This document shows positions 46,739 to 56,899 of a stretch of DNA of 64,000 bases, in pieces. The DNA comes from Cannabis sativa. Its lineage: Eukaryota > Streptophyta > Magnoliopsida > Rosales > Cannabaceae. The stretch covers positions 71,909,595 to 71,973,594 of the forward strand of contig NC_083601.1 in NCBI RefSeq assembly GCF_029168945.1, read 5' to 3'. How positions within the stretch are numbered: the stretch's first letter is position 1; the number at the start of each line of letters is the position of its first letter. Below the pieces are notes generated by a model. It saw only the letters and a list, made by a program, of their open reading frames with translations, did no database searches and was not told the DNA's origin. Both the position numbers and the translations under genes were made by a program.

Positions 46739-48975
46739 ATGGCTTCAACTGGACACAAACCTAGATCTCTTGATGAGGAAGAAGATCCTGGGATTGAGCA
46801 TATAAACAATGAAGAAACAGGTGCACAAGATGCGAATGAAAGTACAGCACCAACATCTACCACTTTGCCTACTACGGATGATGGGACTGAGGAAACTGGA
46901 TTGAAGAGGAAGTCAAACCTTTCATCATGGGTTTGGGAACACTTTACTAAGGTTTGTGATACTAAAAAGAATGAAAAAGCTAAATGCAATTATTGTGGTG
47001 CTCAATATGCTTGTGGTAGTAAGAAAAATGGGACTAGTAATTTGGGTCATCATATTAGATTTCAATGTAAGAAGTATGAGGGGACTTTGGCAGTTGACAA
47101 GAAGCAAAAAACACTATGTTTTGAAATGAAAGGGGATGGAAATTCTTTGGCGACACATAAGTATGATCCCGAAGGAATTAGAGAATATGTTGCTAGGATG
47201 ATTATCAAAGATGAGCTTCCATTTTCTTTTGTGGAAGGTGAAGGTTTTAGAGAACTACTTTGGAAAATTGAGCCTAAATTTAGTGTCCCTTCTCGCACTA
47301 CAATTACGAGGGATGTCATGGATCTTTATGTTAGGGAGAAGAAGAAGTTGAGAGAATTTTTTGTGAGAAAAAAACAGAGAGTTTGTCTTACAACTGATAC
47401 ATGGGAATCTTGTCAAAATTTGCATTACATGTGTTTAACTGCTCACTTTATTGATGATTCTTGGATCTTGCATAAGAAGATATTGAGTTATATTGTTGTT
47501 CCTAACTCTAAAGGTGACACACTTGGCAAAGCTATTGAACAATGTTTGTTAGATTGGGGGATTGAGAGAGTATTTACCGTCACTTTAGATAATGCATCAT
47601 CAAATAATGTTTCTATTCAATATGTCATAAATACTGTAAATCAGTGGGGTGGTGCAATCTTGAGAGGTGAACACATGCACTTGAGATGTGCTTCCCATAT
47701 CTTGAACTTGATTGTTCAAGATGGGTTAAAGGAGTATGACGAAAGTATAAGCAAGATTAGAGATGTTGTGAGATATGTGAAATCTTCAACTGCTAGAATG
47801 CAAAAGTTGAAAGAGTGTGCTGAGCAGGCTAAAATAACATGTAAGAAATCAGTTTCCTTAGATGTTCCAACTCGTTGGAATTCTACTTACTTGATGTTAG
47901 AGGCAGCTGAAAAGTATCAAAAGGCATTTGAAAGGATGGAGATGCATGATGTAGGATATGTGAAGGAGTTTTGTACTTCTGAGGAGAAAGCATGTCCTAA
48001 TGAGAGTGATTGGGATAGTGCTAGATTATTCATAAAGTTCTTAAAGATCTTTTATGATTCCACCTTAAGATTCTCTGGGTCTAATTATGTAACATCAAAC
48101 CACTTTCTAGATCGAGTTTCTTTTATTCATAGTCGGTTGGCATTTTGGTGTGGGAATAAGAATAATTATAAACTGAATATTATGGCTGAATCAATGAAGA
48201 TAAAATTTGACAAGTATTGGGGGGAAATAGAGAAATTGAACCCTTTATTACTTGTGGCTGTTTTACTTGATCCTCGTTATAAGGAGCCATATCTGAAAGT
48301 ATGTTTTGAGATGATGTGTAGTGATTCACTTGAAGCTTCAAGACATGCAAACAATGTTAGGAAGATTTTGGATCAAATGTACAAAGAGTACTACATCATT
48401 GATTCTAATGGTGATATGCATCATTCTTCTAGTACTCACCTTGGGGAAGAGAGTAGGGATGAAGATGAGGATGATGATGATTACACTTGGTTTGATCAAC
48501 AACGCAAAGAAAAGTTGAAGGCGGCTGAACACTCGGAGAACAAAACAGAAGTTGATAAGTATTTCATAGAAGCATGTGAGAACTTTGAAAATCCTGATTT
48601 TGATGTTTTGAAATGGTGGAAACATAACGCTGGTAGATTTAAGATTCTTTCAAAGATAGCGCAAGATATCTTCGCCATTCCTGTGTCTACTGTTGCATCA
48701 GAATCTGCATTTTCTACTGGGGGGCGAGTCATTGATCCATATAGGAGTTGTTTAACTCCTAAAGCTGTACAAGCACTCATATGTACTCAAAATTGGATTC
48801 GCAATACAATAGCAATTGATATCACTACAACAATTGAAGAAGTGGAAGCATTAGAGAATGGTAAATGCATTTATATTTTTACCATATTTTATATTTATTT
48901 TTAATATTGAATACTTATCATTTTTTTTAATTTGCAGAAATATTGGCTGGAATTGGTGATATCAGAATTGAGTGA
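46739..48975 (+). CDS. hAT transposase with BED zinc finger
   Basis: Exons 46739-48860 and 48938-48975 give 719 residues. The second exon replaces the intron read-through tail with 'EILAGIGDIRIE'. Residues 62-112 form a BED zinc finger (C83, C86, H104 or H105, C110) that binds the element ends. The RNase H-like core has aspartates D220 (TTDTWES) and D284 (LDNASSNN), the CxxH of 'RCASHILNL' (C317, H320), 'PTRWNS' (R379, W380) and glutamate E655 in 'ASESAFSTGG'. The hAT dimerisation region spans about 600-690. An acidic run (DEDEDDDD, about 574-581) precedes it. The ATG follows a 'tccatatag' acceptor, so the first coding exon starts at an exon boundary. The frame is free of stops and all key residues are present. 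It would cut and reinsert the element in the nucleus. Confidence 0.93.
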
Positions 48976-49204
48976 CGTTGTCACTTTGGAGTTTGGACTG
49001 ATGAAGGATTCTATGATATTCATAATTTGTGCACTCTTGTTTATGTAACATGTATTATCTTATGGTTTAGAATAGATTTATGTTGGACTTATGTTGCAAT
49101 TTAGGTTGGATTTATGTTGGACTTATGTTATAATTAGGTTGGATTTATGTTGGGTTGTAATATTTTGAACTAATATATTAGTCTTTTAGGTGAAATATCA
49201 GGTT

Positions 49205-49500
49205 TTACTCTTGGATTGGATTGGATGGATCCAATCAATCCAATTAATATTGGATTAAAAATATTGGATGGATCCAATCCAGTATAAAAAATATTGGATC
49301 AAAAGTATTGGATGGATCCGATCCAATACATGGATTCATCCATTGGATGGAACCGATCCAATCCAATGTTTCATTGGATCGGTTCGGTTCGGTTGACCTC
49401 TGGTATTGGATTGGATCGGTTGGAGGAATCCAACATCCAATGTGTAATTGGATTGGATCTGGATGAGTCCAAAAACATTGGATGTGATCCAATGAACAGC
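49205..49500. repeat. hAT right subterminal ATCCAAT array
   Basis: A dense run of ATTGGAT/ATCCAAT units mirrors the left end, with 'tcggttcggttcggtt' in the middle. The frames on both strands (49244-49629) arise from this repeat. Confidence 0.8.
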
Positions 49501-49504
49501 CCTA

Positions 49505-49512
49505 AGCACAAC
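49505..49512. repeat. hAT target site duplication, right copy
   Basis: agcacaac, an exact match to 44618-44625. Confidence 0.93.
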
Positions 49513-50087
49513 AGCCTGTTGATTCTGGCGTTACATCCAGTAGCAACAATCCTCAGGCTCATCAGGGGTCTCCACTTGCGAAGACAAGGCCTAAATGGCA
49601 TCCACCTGATGCAAGATGCTTCAAATTAAATGTGGACGCAACTTGTAATAATGCAGGAGCAGTAATTGGTTTTGGAGCTTTAATTTGAGATCATTACGGC
49701 AATGTCCTTGCTGGTCTCTGAAAGCCTTTCCAAGGGTGTTTTTCTCCTAAAGAAATGGAAGCTGTAACATTGTTTCATAGTGTTCAATGGGCTCTTCATC
49801 ATCAACTACCAATTAATATTATTGAGACAGATGATCTTGTGGTAGTTAATGCACTTAATAAGACATCTTCTACTAGATTTGTATCTCCTTTCTTTGATTT
49901 AGTAGATGATATTTCCTATCTTTTATCCTATTTTCCTGGAGTGAAAGTATCTCATGTTAAAAGAGATGCTAATGAAGCAGTTCATGCTTTAGCTAAATTT
50001 GCTCTTCGATTGGATGAAGATAACATTTGGTTGGGGGAAATTCCTTCTCCAATTTCTTCTGTTGTTATTAATGACTCTTATATTTAA
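49513..50087 (+). pseudogene. LINE A ORF2, RNase H domain
   Basis: The sequence reads 'KLNVDATCNNAG', two stops (about 49687 and 49719), then the open frame 49755-50087. The catalytic acidic residues are visible in 'VDATC', 'EMEAVTLF', 'IETDDLVV' and 'VKRDANEAVHALAKFA'. The frame ends at TAA 50085-50087. An A-rich tail with a (AAAT)n run follows to about 50130. Confidence 0.82.
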
Positions 50088-50130
50088 TAATAAAAGTTTC
50101 TTCTCAAAAAAAAATAAATAAATAAATAAA

Positions 50131-50444
50131 ATATGAAAATGTCTCTAAACTATTGGAGGACTTTCAATTTATATGTATAGTAGTTAATTTTTAAAAAAAT
50201 AAATAAAAATATCACAAAATTTTAAAAATACAAAAACTATATAAGCAACTTTAAGTTTGTATGTTTAGTGGTAATTTTTTTTCAAAAAAAAAATATGAAA
50301 ATGTAATAAAATTTTAAAAATACAAAAAAAAAAAAAAAAAATCTTTTCCTTTATATTTTTATACATATAGAGATGCTTATTGTTTTTGGCAAAGAGTTTC
50401 TCGTCATTTAGCACATAAACCCTAGCAGAGTTAAGCACGGAGAA
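50131..50444 (+). promoter_or_regulatory. NOP53 upstream region with telo-box
   Basis: Only about 315 bp separate the LINE tail from the NOP53 start codon. The stretch is AT-rich with several A runs and a TATA-like 'tatatttttata' near 50352. The string aaaccctag (50417-50425) is a telo-box (AAACCCTA), an element common near the start of plant ribosomal protein and ribosome biogenesis genes. It fits the gene that follows. Confidence 0.55.
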
Positions 50445-53400
50445 ATGGGGAAGAAAGCTAAGACGTCTAGAAAGGGGAAGAAGGCATGGAGAGCCAATAT
50501 AAGCACGGAAGACATTCATGATTTCTTCGACAAGTCTACTAAAGACGCTCTCTCCGGTGGCTCTCTTGCCTCCGCTCCCGCCGAATCCCTCTTCTTCGTC
50601 GACAAGTCTAAAGGTATCTATTTCTCTTTCCATAGTATACATATGGGTACATACTTTAAATATTAAGCGAAAATAGATATATGCTCATTTGGTTTGTATC
50701 TTCCTAATTGAGTTATTTGTTTTGTAACTGGGTTTATTGAAGTTCATTTAAATTGATTTTCATAATTAAAATAATGGTTGTGATTGTTAATGTAAGAAAC
50801 ATTGTGGTATTCTGTGTACAATAATCCGATGCTATGGATGATAATGAAGGAACATTGGTAATGTGCACGGATATTGAAGCAGTGGGGTTAAGATGTCTGT
50901 CCCCACCGATGCCGCCCGGCTTTTATCTGAGGGCCTGGTTAAGACCCACATCTCTCTATTTTTTCCATTATGAAGAAACAACGAAGTTTTTTAAGCTAAT
51001 GATGCTGAGTTTTGAGGGTTCTTTGTTCGTTGGATTGTCTCTTTGCATTTCTGTTATTGTTCATGTTCACATTCATTATCTTAAAATAAGCTACTTAACT
51101 AAGACTAATGAGAAAATTTGGTAGCATTTGTTTCATGGGAATAATGGCTTTGATATTAGAGGGCGCAGTTAGATAATAATTTTATAGCCATCGAGAGTGT
51201 TTTATTTCTTTGTTCAGTTTCCATTAAATGACTGAACAAACCGGAGTCTGTTCTGAAATGTTAGTCGGTCTTCAGAAAAAGAATGCAAAACCCAATAAAT
51301 AAGAACAGAATGACCTTCTGGGAATTAATCTTTTCCTGGATAGATTTCTAGCATATTAACCCCCATCCCTAAATCATTTTAATTTTCTATGATCAGATCT
51401 CTCAGTGAAGCGCAAGATTGAAAAACAAAGGGACAGAGTACTTCGCCATGAAAGTTTGCTACAGAAGAACCCATTTGTTAAACCTGTATCATCTTCAATA
51501 CCTAAGAAATTCAATAAAAAGCTTAAAAAGATTCCAAATGCAAAGGAAGCTTTGAAGGTTAGCTAGAACTTCTGAGATTTATACATGAACATCTAATTTT
51601 CTTCTGGCTATTTGTTTTTTTAAAAACCAAGTGTTTATTTATTAACTTTTTTTTGGCATCTCAGGAAGAGTCTGCCACAGCTTCCGACATTATTGACATA
51701 TGGGACAAGAAAGGTTTTCTCCACATAAATTGTTTTGCAATGTTACTTACTTACTACAATGAGTACATCAGTAGTTTTGTATTCCTTTTCACAGATCTGA
51801 TAGTTTGTCTTTTAATGTACTTGCAGGTGATAACCATGGCAAGGTCAAAAAGGTAATTTCATGTAGTTCATATATGGACCTGGTTAAGTTCATAAAGATG
51901 ATCTTGTATGTCCTGTTGGCCATTGCTCTGACTTTGATATCGAAAGAGGATTTTGACATTCCTTCAGGGTTGTTTATCTTGCATGCCAAGCAGGGTTTTG
52001 TTAATTTTCGTTTACTGTACTCGTTGTGCTTATTAGTGAACTTTTTTGCAGGTAGTAATGCCTTCTCTTATACCTGCTGTAGAGGTTGATCATCCAGGGT
52101 GCTCATTTAATCCCTCCTTTGACAGTCATCAGGTATTCTTTTGATATGATTGCCTTTACAATTTTTTCCGTGGGAGGACTCTTAAGTCATTTGGACATAT
52201 TTGACCATCTTTTTCTTTTTTTTTCCTATTCAATCCAGGATGTGTTAGCTTCTGCTGTTGCAGAAGAAATGCAGAAAGTCTACAAAAAGGAGTTGGGACC
52301 TCAACCAGTTCCATTGACAGTTTTAGGAGAAGCTATGAATGAAGAAGATGTGAGTCCCTTTTTTCTTCTTTTAATGATGCTAAGGTGGCCCCCTTTTGCT
52401 TATTTGGGTGGATACGTTTTCCCACGACCCTTATAATTTATTATTGCATATCTATATAATATTTTAGATGTAAATAACCACATTTTTTTCAAGGTCTTTG
52501 TTATTTATTGTTGCATTTTCTAGTTTTGTTTAGATGTGAATACCCACATTTTTCTTGGACTTTTTTTTTATTAGATGTATTTTATTGATGCTGATGATGG
52601 GAGTGATGATGATATGGATCCAGAGAATGACGGTGAGACTGAGGATGGTGCAGCTGAGAAAAGGTTAACTTCATCTTATTGAAAGGGATGTCATTGCTCA
52701 CATTTTTTTACTACTGCTCTTGAAAGTTTGATCGTGCAAATTGATTTCCTAATAATTGCATAGAGGATTGTGCTGATGAAGATTGTTCCTTAGATGTTGC
52801 TCATGTGGTTATTTTATGCTATATTTGAAAGTCTTCTGGAACAGTGCTCATTTAAATTTCTTTTGTGTCTTGTTTTGCCTTTCTATTTGTCATCTATGGC
52901 ACAGTACTCCTGTACTCATCTGTTTGAATTCACCCTGCTATAGGTCTGCTAAATCTAAGAAGGTGACACAGGTTGAGCTAAATAAGAGAGCTAGACGTAA
53001 AGAACAGCTTAAAAAGGATGCAGAGTCAGCAAAAGTTGTGAATCTTTCTCGAGAAATTGACAGGTGATTCTATAGACAGTTTGTCAAGTAGCCTTGTGAA
53101 GAGTACATATTAATACTGTTTGCTCTTTTGATCAGTGTACAAGATATCCTTCAAGAAATAGCCAAAGAAGATGAAGAGAAGCAAAAAAGACATACCAGGC
53201 GTGTTGTAGCTAAACAAGAAAGATTAAAGTCATGTCCACCTCGCTTGGGGAAGCACAGGTATGTAGTTTCTTGTGGGAAATTTTGAATATTTTGAAATTT
53301 AAGTAGTGGATGGACTTCTTCTTCCATTAACTTATGCAGATCTACATTTTCTTCGGGTGCTTGGATTGTGAAGTTTAAGTGTAATATTATTGTTTATTTC

Positions 53401-53974
53401 CATTTTTCTTACTATCTTCTCGGTCACAGATAAGATTTTTTCAAACTAGTTTCTGCATGAACACATGAAATTTGTAATGCTCTGAAGATTGCTGTGCTTA
53501 ATACTGAGATTTTAACTCTCTTGGTATTTTCTTTGCTGCAGATTTCAGCCTGCCCAAACGCAAGTCTTATTATCTGAAGAAATAACTGGATCTCTTCGCA
53601 AGATCAAGGTACATTAGATTTAGGGCTTCAGTAAATATGTACAATCAAATTGCGATACTAGTTGAAGAATTCTGATTTTTTTTTTCCTTTTGCACAAGGC
53701 GTGTTCCAACCTTGCTAAGGATCGCTACAAAAGCCTGGAGAAAAGGGGTCTGATTCCTCCAAGAGCCAATAACGGAAGGTTAGTAACATAGCTGAATCTT
53801 CTCTTCTCTCTTGATTTTTTTTTTCAGAATTCTTTATAAAACACATTCAAGCCTCTGAAGTCAACATTGATATTGTTCTTCAATGAGCTTTGTTTACACA
53901 CATAAATGCACACATATATCAGTGGAACCTGTGCTTGGATTTTGATTAATGACTTGTTCTTGGACAGGAAATAG
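50445..53974 (+). CDS. NOP53: Ribosome biogenesis protein NOP53 (SMO4/GLTSCR2 family)
   Basis: Twelve exons with GT-AG introns: 50445-50613, 51397-51557, 51665-51713, 51827-51852, 52052-52132, 52239-52349, 52575-52663, 52944-53063, 53136-53258, 53542-53608, 53699-53778, 53968-53974. Lengths sum to 1083 nt, 360 residues. The start MGKKAKTSRKGKKAWRANIS and the 'DALSGGSLASAPAESLFFVD' motif that follows are typical of plant NOP53. 'SVKRKIEKQRDRVLRHESLL', 'KNPFVKPV', 'PAVEVDHPGCSFNPSFDSHQ' and a C-terminal 'LAKDRYKSLEKRGLIPPRA' match the family layout. An acidic run (DADDGSDDDMDPEND) and a Lys/Arg coiled region lie in between. NOP53 is a nucleolar factor of the 60S pathway that recruits the exosome helicase MTR4 for 27S/7S pre-rRNA processing. 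No defect is seen. The C-terminus after 'RANNGRK' is short, and exon 12 encodes only the end of that string. Confidence 0.93.
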
Positions 53975-55550
53975 AGTGGTCTTGCTTCAGCTTACAACAA
54001 CATTTCTTTGTTTTCGGAACCTACTGATATCTTCAGATGATTCATGCTTTAATATTTTTCACTTTTTTACAGCTTCTCATATCTACTATAGGTGGTATGA
54101 GACAAATTTTGGAATTACCTTTCTTCCTTCTAAATGTTTCTATTTCTTCCTTAAAAAGAAGCATAGTGTAATTTTATTTTATTTCCAATGATAATTTCTT
54201 TTACATCTTAAATCACTGATTAAAATATCATGTCCTATAATTATAATATATTTCAGAATATTGTCATTATAAATGTATTTTTAATTGTTGCTGTAAAATT
54301 TTGTTATTTTTGACGGCCTCTACTTTAAGGTGTAGTTGGTACTTGATTGACTGTTAAATGTTAAATAGATTATTGAAAATTTAGTAAATGTCGTTTTTTT
54401 TTTTTTTTTCGCGGCGGATATATTAAATATTTTAAATTATACATAAAAAATAAATTGTGTATTTTAATTAATAATAATAATTACTTAATAAAATTATATT
54501 AAAATTTTAACTTTACTATTAATAAATTTGTGACATAAATACTTAAAATATTAAATTTGTTGTTAATAAATACTGATATTCAAAAAATTGGTAATATAAA
54601 TTCTCATTTATGGTTTAATTTTTATTCTGATGTGTGTTAAGTCCTGGGATTAAATTTTATTGTATTTTTAATGTTCGAGTTTTAGTGTTTTATTGGGGTT
54701 CAAATTTTATTGTGTTTTCAAGTAATAATTCTTTGATATTAGTATATTGTTTATTAATTTTTATAACATCTAAAATAATTGTAGAAAAGAAATCAAAGTG
54801 TATAGACAACTATACTGTTGAGGTGTAACTCAAATATCTATCATATAAAATAAAATTTTTAAATAATTGGGGTTTTAAAATAATCTTCTATGACGTTTTA
54901 TAGGTTTTCAAAAATAGTTAGGTCTCTTTCCTAAAGTTGGTAATAGGTTAATTTATAGAATTACAAGTTAAAAATACGAGTTTTTGTGTTAGAATGTTTT
55001 GATAAATTTAAAATTAAAGGGGTGGGTTTGAATAAAAAAGAGGATGAATCTTATAATATTATTAAGTATGTGGATAGGTATAGTTTAAAATTAATACCAA
55101 AATTGTTTTCTATTAAATGTGAACTTAAGTTCAGTAATTTTGTATTTTATGAAGTCATTCTTGTAATTGGTGTAACAAGTACTTGAAAACTAGCATAACT
55201 CTTTTCAATAGAAAAAACATGCTAAACTAAATCATGGGCTATAGAATGAATTAATTAAATAATATTTTAAAGTTAAAGTTTGTATCTAGGGGTTAATATT
55301 TATAATATAAAATTAAAGAGGAAAAATTTTAAATTATATACAGGCATATACACAATTTTGATAAAACTGAATACAACTATTAAAAAAATAAATAAAATAA
55401 AAAATAATTTTCTACAATTTCATAAAGCTAGTGTAATCATAACACTAGTTATTGGATCTAAAATGTTAGATCTAGTTGTATTATAAAGTAATGTTTTTAA
55501 AATTTGTTTCAATGGGTATTATTTTACAAATTATAACACCAGTATGTGTT
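53975..55550. other. Intergenic AT-rich DNA after NOP53
   Basis: The first 200-300 bp are probably the NOP53 3' UTR and terminator region (no single clear polyadenylation signal chosen). Beyond that there are only A/T-rich sequence and short chance frames (53949-55486). No repeat family is recognised. Confidence 0.55.
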
Positions 55551-56209
55551 TCCACTCTAAACACATAAAAGACCAAATTAAATTTTCCTAGAAAAATTTT
55601 ATTGCCACAAGATTAAATTTTTTGTGAATTTAATTCAAATATTTAAAAAAATAATTTTGTTACTAAATATAGTTAAAAAAATATAGTTAAAAATCATAAT
55701 TCAAAATAATTTTATTTAATTTTGTTACCAAATTAAATATAGTTAAAAAAATTAATTTTACTAACAAAATATCGTAACAAATAGTTAAGTATATTAATTT
55801 TGTTACTAAATAATTTTGTTGCAAAATGACTTAAATTGAATTATGATTTTTATTAAGTTGAATTTATTTTAAATATTTAATTTTAATTACTACAATAACA
55901 ATTTTAATTTTAATGACAACGTGGCATTGAATTATATTTTATCTATTTTTATATATGTATAGATTATATATAAATATTAGTTTTTTTTTCTAGATATATT
56001 AATGTTAGTTTGATACATTATTTTTAACATAATAAAAAATAATATGTTGACATTTTTATTAAAATATTAAATATTATACAAAGATAATAAATAATATAAT
56101 TATTTTTTTTGAGAGAAATATAATTATTTATTATTAAAAATAAACTTGGTCCACAATATTTTAGGCGGCAAATTCCAAAATTTTCCCTCTATATTTTTCC
56201 TACCTTAAT

Positions 56210-56580
56210 TAGAACTTATTCAGTTGAGCCTTCTATCGGCAGTCTCTCTCGTCTTCTTCCCCAAATCAACCTCTCTGTTAGCTTCCTCTCACAACCTCCG
56301 CTCACCGACTCTCCCTATTCTCACCCCGACAGACTAAACCCAACCCTAAACTCTGCTTCACACCCAACGGTGACGGTGGCCCAACCCCAACTCCTACCTC
56401 TATCGGCGACTCCAACCCCATTTGAACCCTAAACGAACCAAAGAGGTTCATTTTCTCACAGCCATTTCGCACCATCTCTGGCCCTCTAAGATCAATTTTG
56501 CATCCAGGTCGTGTGCTCCGTCTCTTAGCCCTGCTAATGGGAGTACAATAATTGCTTCTTGTTCTGAAGGTACTTCTTTC
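56210..56580 (+). other. Pyrimidine-rich, exon-like stretch of unknown origin
   Basis: This stretch is clearly less AT-rich than its flanks, rich in C/T, and ends at a donor-like GAAG|gtactt near 56570. It resembles the 5' UTR and first exon of a plant gene but I recognise no protein. It could be captured with the S4 fragment downstream. Confidence 0.3.
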
Positions 56581-56642
56581 TTTTATACTTTATGCATTTT
56601 TCATTTGGTTGTTTGAACCTGTAACCCTTGTTCGATGCTTTA

Positions 56643-56891
56643 TTGGGTAATATTGTCATGGTGACTGGTGGCCGTAACAGATTGTGTGTTGGTGTTATTA
56701 AGAACTGAGAAAAACAAAAAGGTACCTTTGAGACCATCCACGTTAAGGATGCTCTTGGTCATGAGTTTTCTACCCGTCTTGGAAATGTGTTTACCATTGG
56801 TAAGGGAACAAAGCTCTGGATCTCTCTTCCCAAGGGCAAGGGTATCAAGTTGACTATCCTTGAAGAAGCTAAGAAGAGACTGGAAGCCTAA
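56643..56891 (+). pseudogene. RPS4: 40S ribosomal protein S4 (eS4) C-terminal pseudogene
   Basis: The frame gives 'LGNIVMVTGGRNR', then after one stop (TGA 56706-56708, where arginine is expected) '[20 protein letters not shown]', '[17 protein letters not shown]' and '[20 protein letters not shown]'. These are the last 80 or so residues of plant eS4, a 264-residue protein of the small ribosomal subunit. The final TAA replaces a codon just before the usual alanine-rich end, which still follows. The N-terminal two thirds are absent. The fragment has no intron, but it is too short to tell retrocopy from exon capture. Confidence 0.9.
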
Positions 56892-56899
56892 GCTGCTGC

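Larger units (their letters stand above)
44626..49504 (+). mobile_element. Autonomous hAT transposon (4879 bp)
   Basis: The ends are TAGGGGTGTGCA and, reversed, TAGGGCTGTTCA, an imperfect short terminal inverted repeat of hAT type. The flanking 8-bp duplications are perfect. Inside are a pyrimidine-rich probable 5' UTR exon (about 45020-45270, donor at CAG|gtctct), a first intron ending just before the ATG, and an intact transposase. Both ends have dense ATCCAAT arrays. Removing it restores the LINE. Intact ends and frame suggest recent activity. Confidence 0.93.
29885..50130 (+). mobile_element. LINE A (plant L1-type), split by three insertions
   Basis: The LINE is 5'-truncated inside ORF1 and runs through endonuclease, reverse transcriptase, zinc-ribbon and RNase H regions to a poly(A)/(AAAT)n tail at about 50105-50130. 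Removing the copia block (32.9-42.73 kb), the solo LTR (43102-43736) and the hAT element (44626-49504) leaves about 5 kb, a normal size. It carries several frameshifts and stops, so it is dead. It is the oldest layer here, since everything else inserted into it. Confidence 0.88.

Noticed and set aside
49244..49629. Overlapping frames on both strands with repeated 'DPIQ'-type residues
   Set aside because: They are translation of the ATCCAAT array at the hAT end.
50265..50642. 125-residue minus-strand frame opposite NOP53 exon 1
   Set aside because: It is antisense to a conserved exon and runs into A/T homopolymers.
56422..56616. 64-residue frame before the S4 fragment
   Set aside because: It could be part of a captured exon, but it has no recognisable domain and ends in intron-like DNA.
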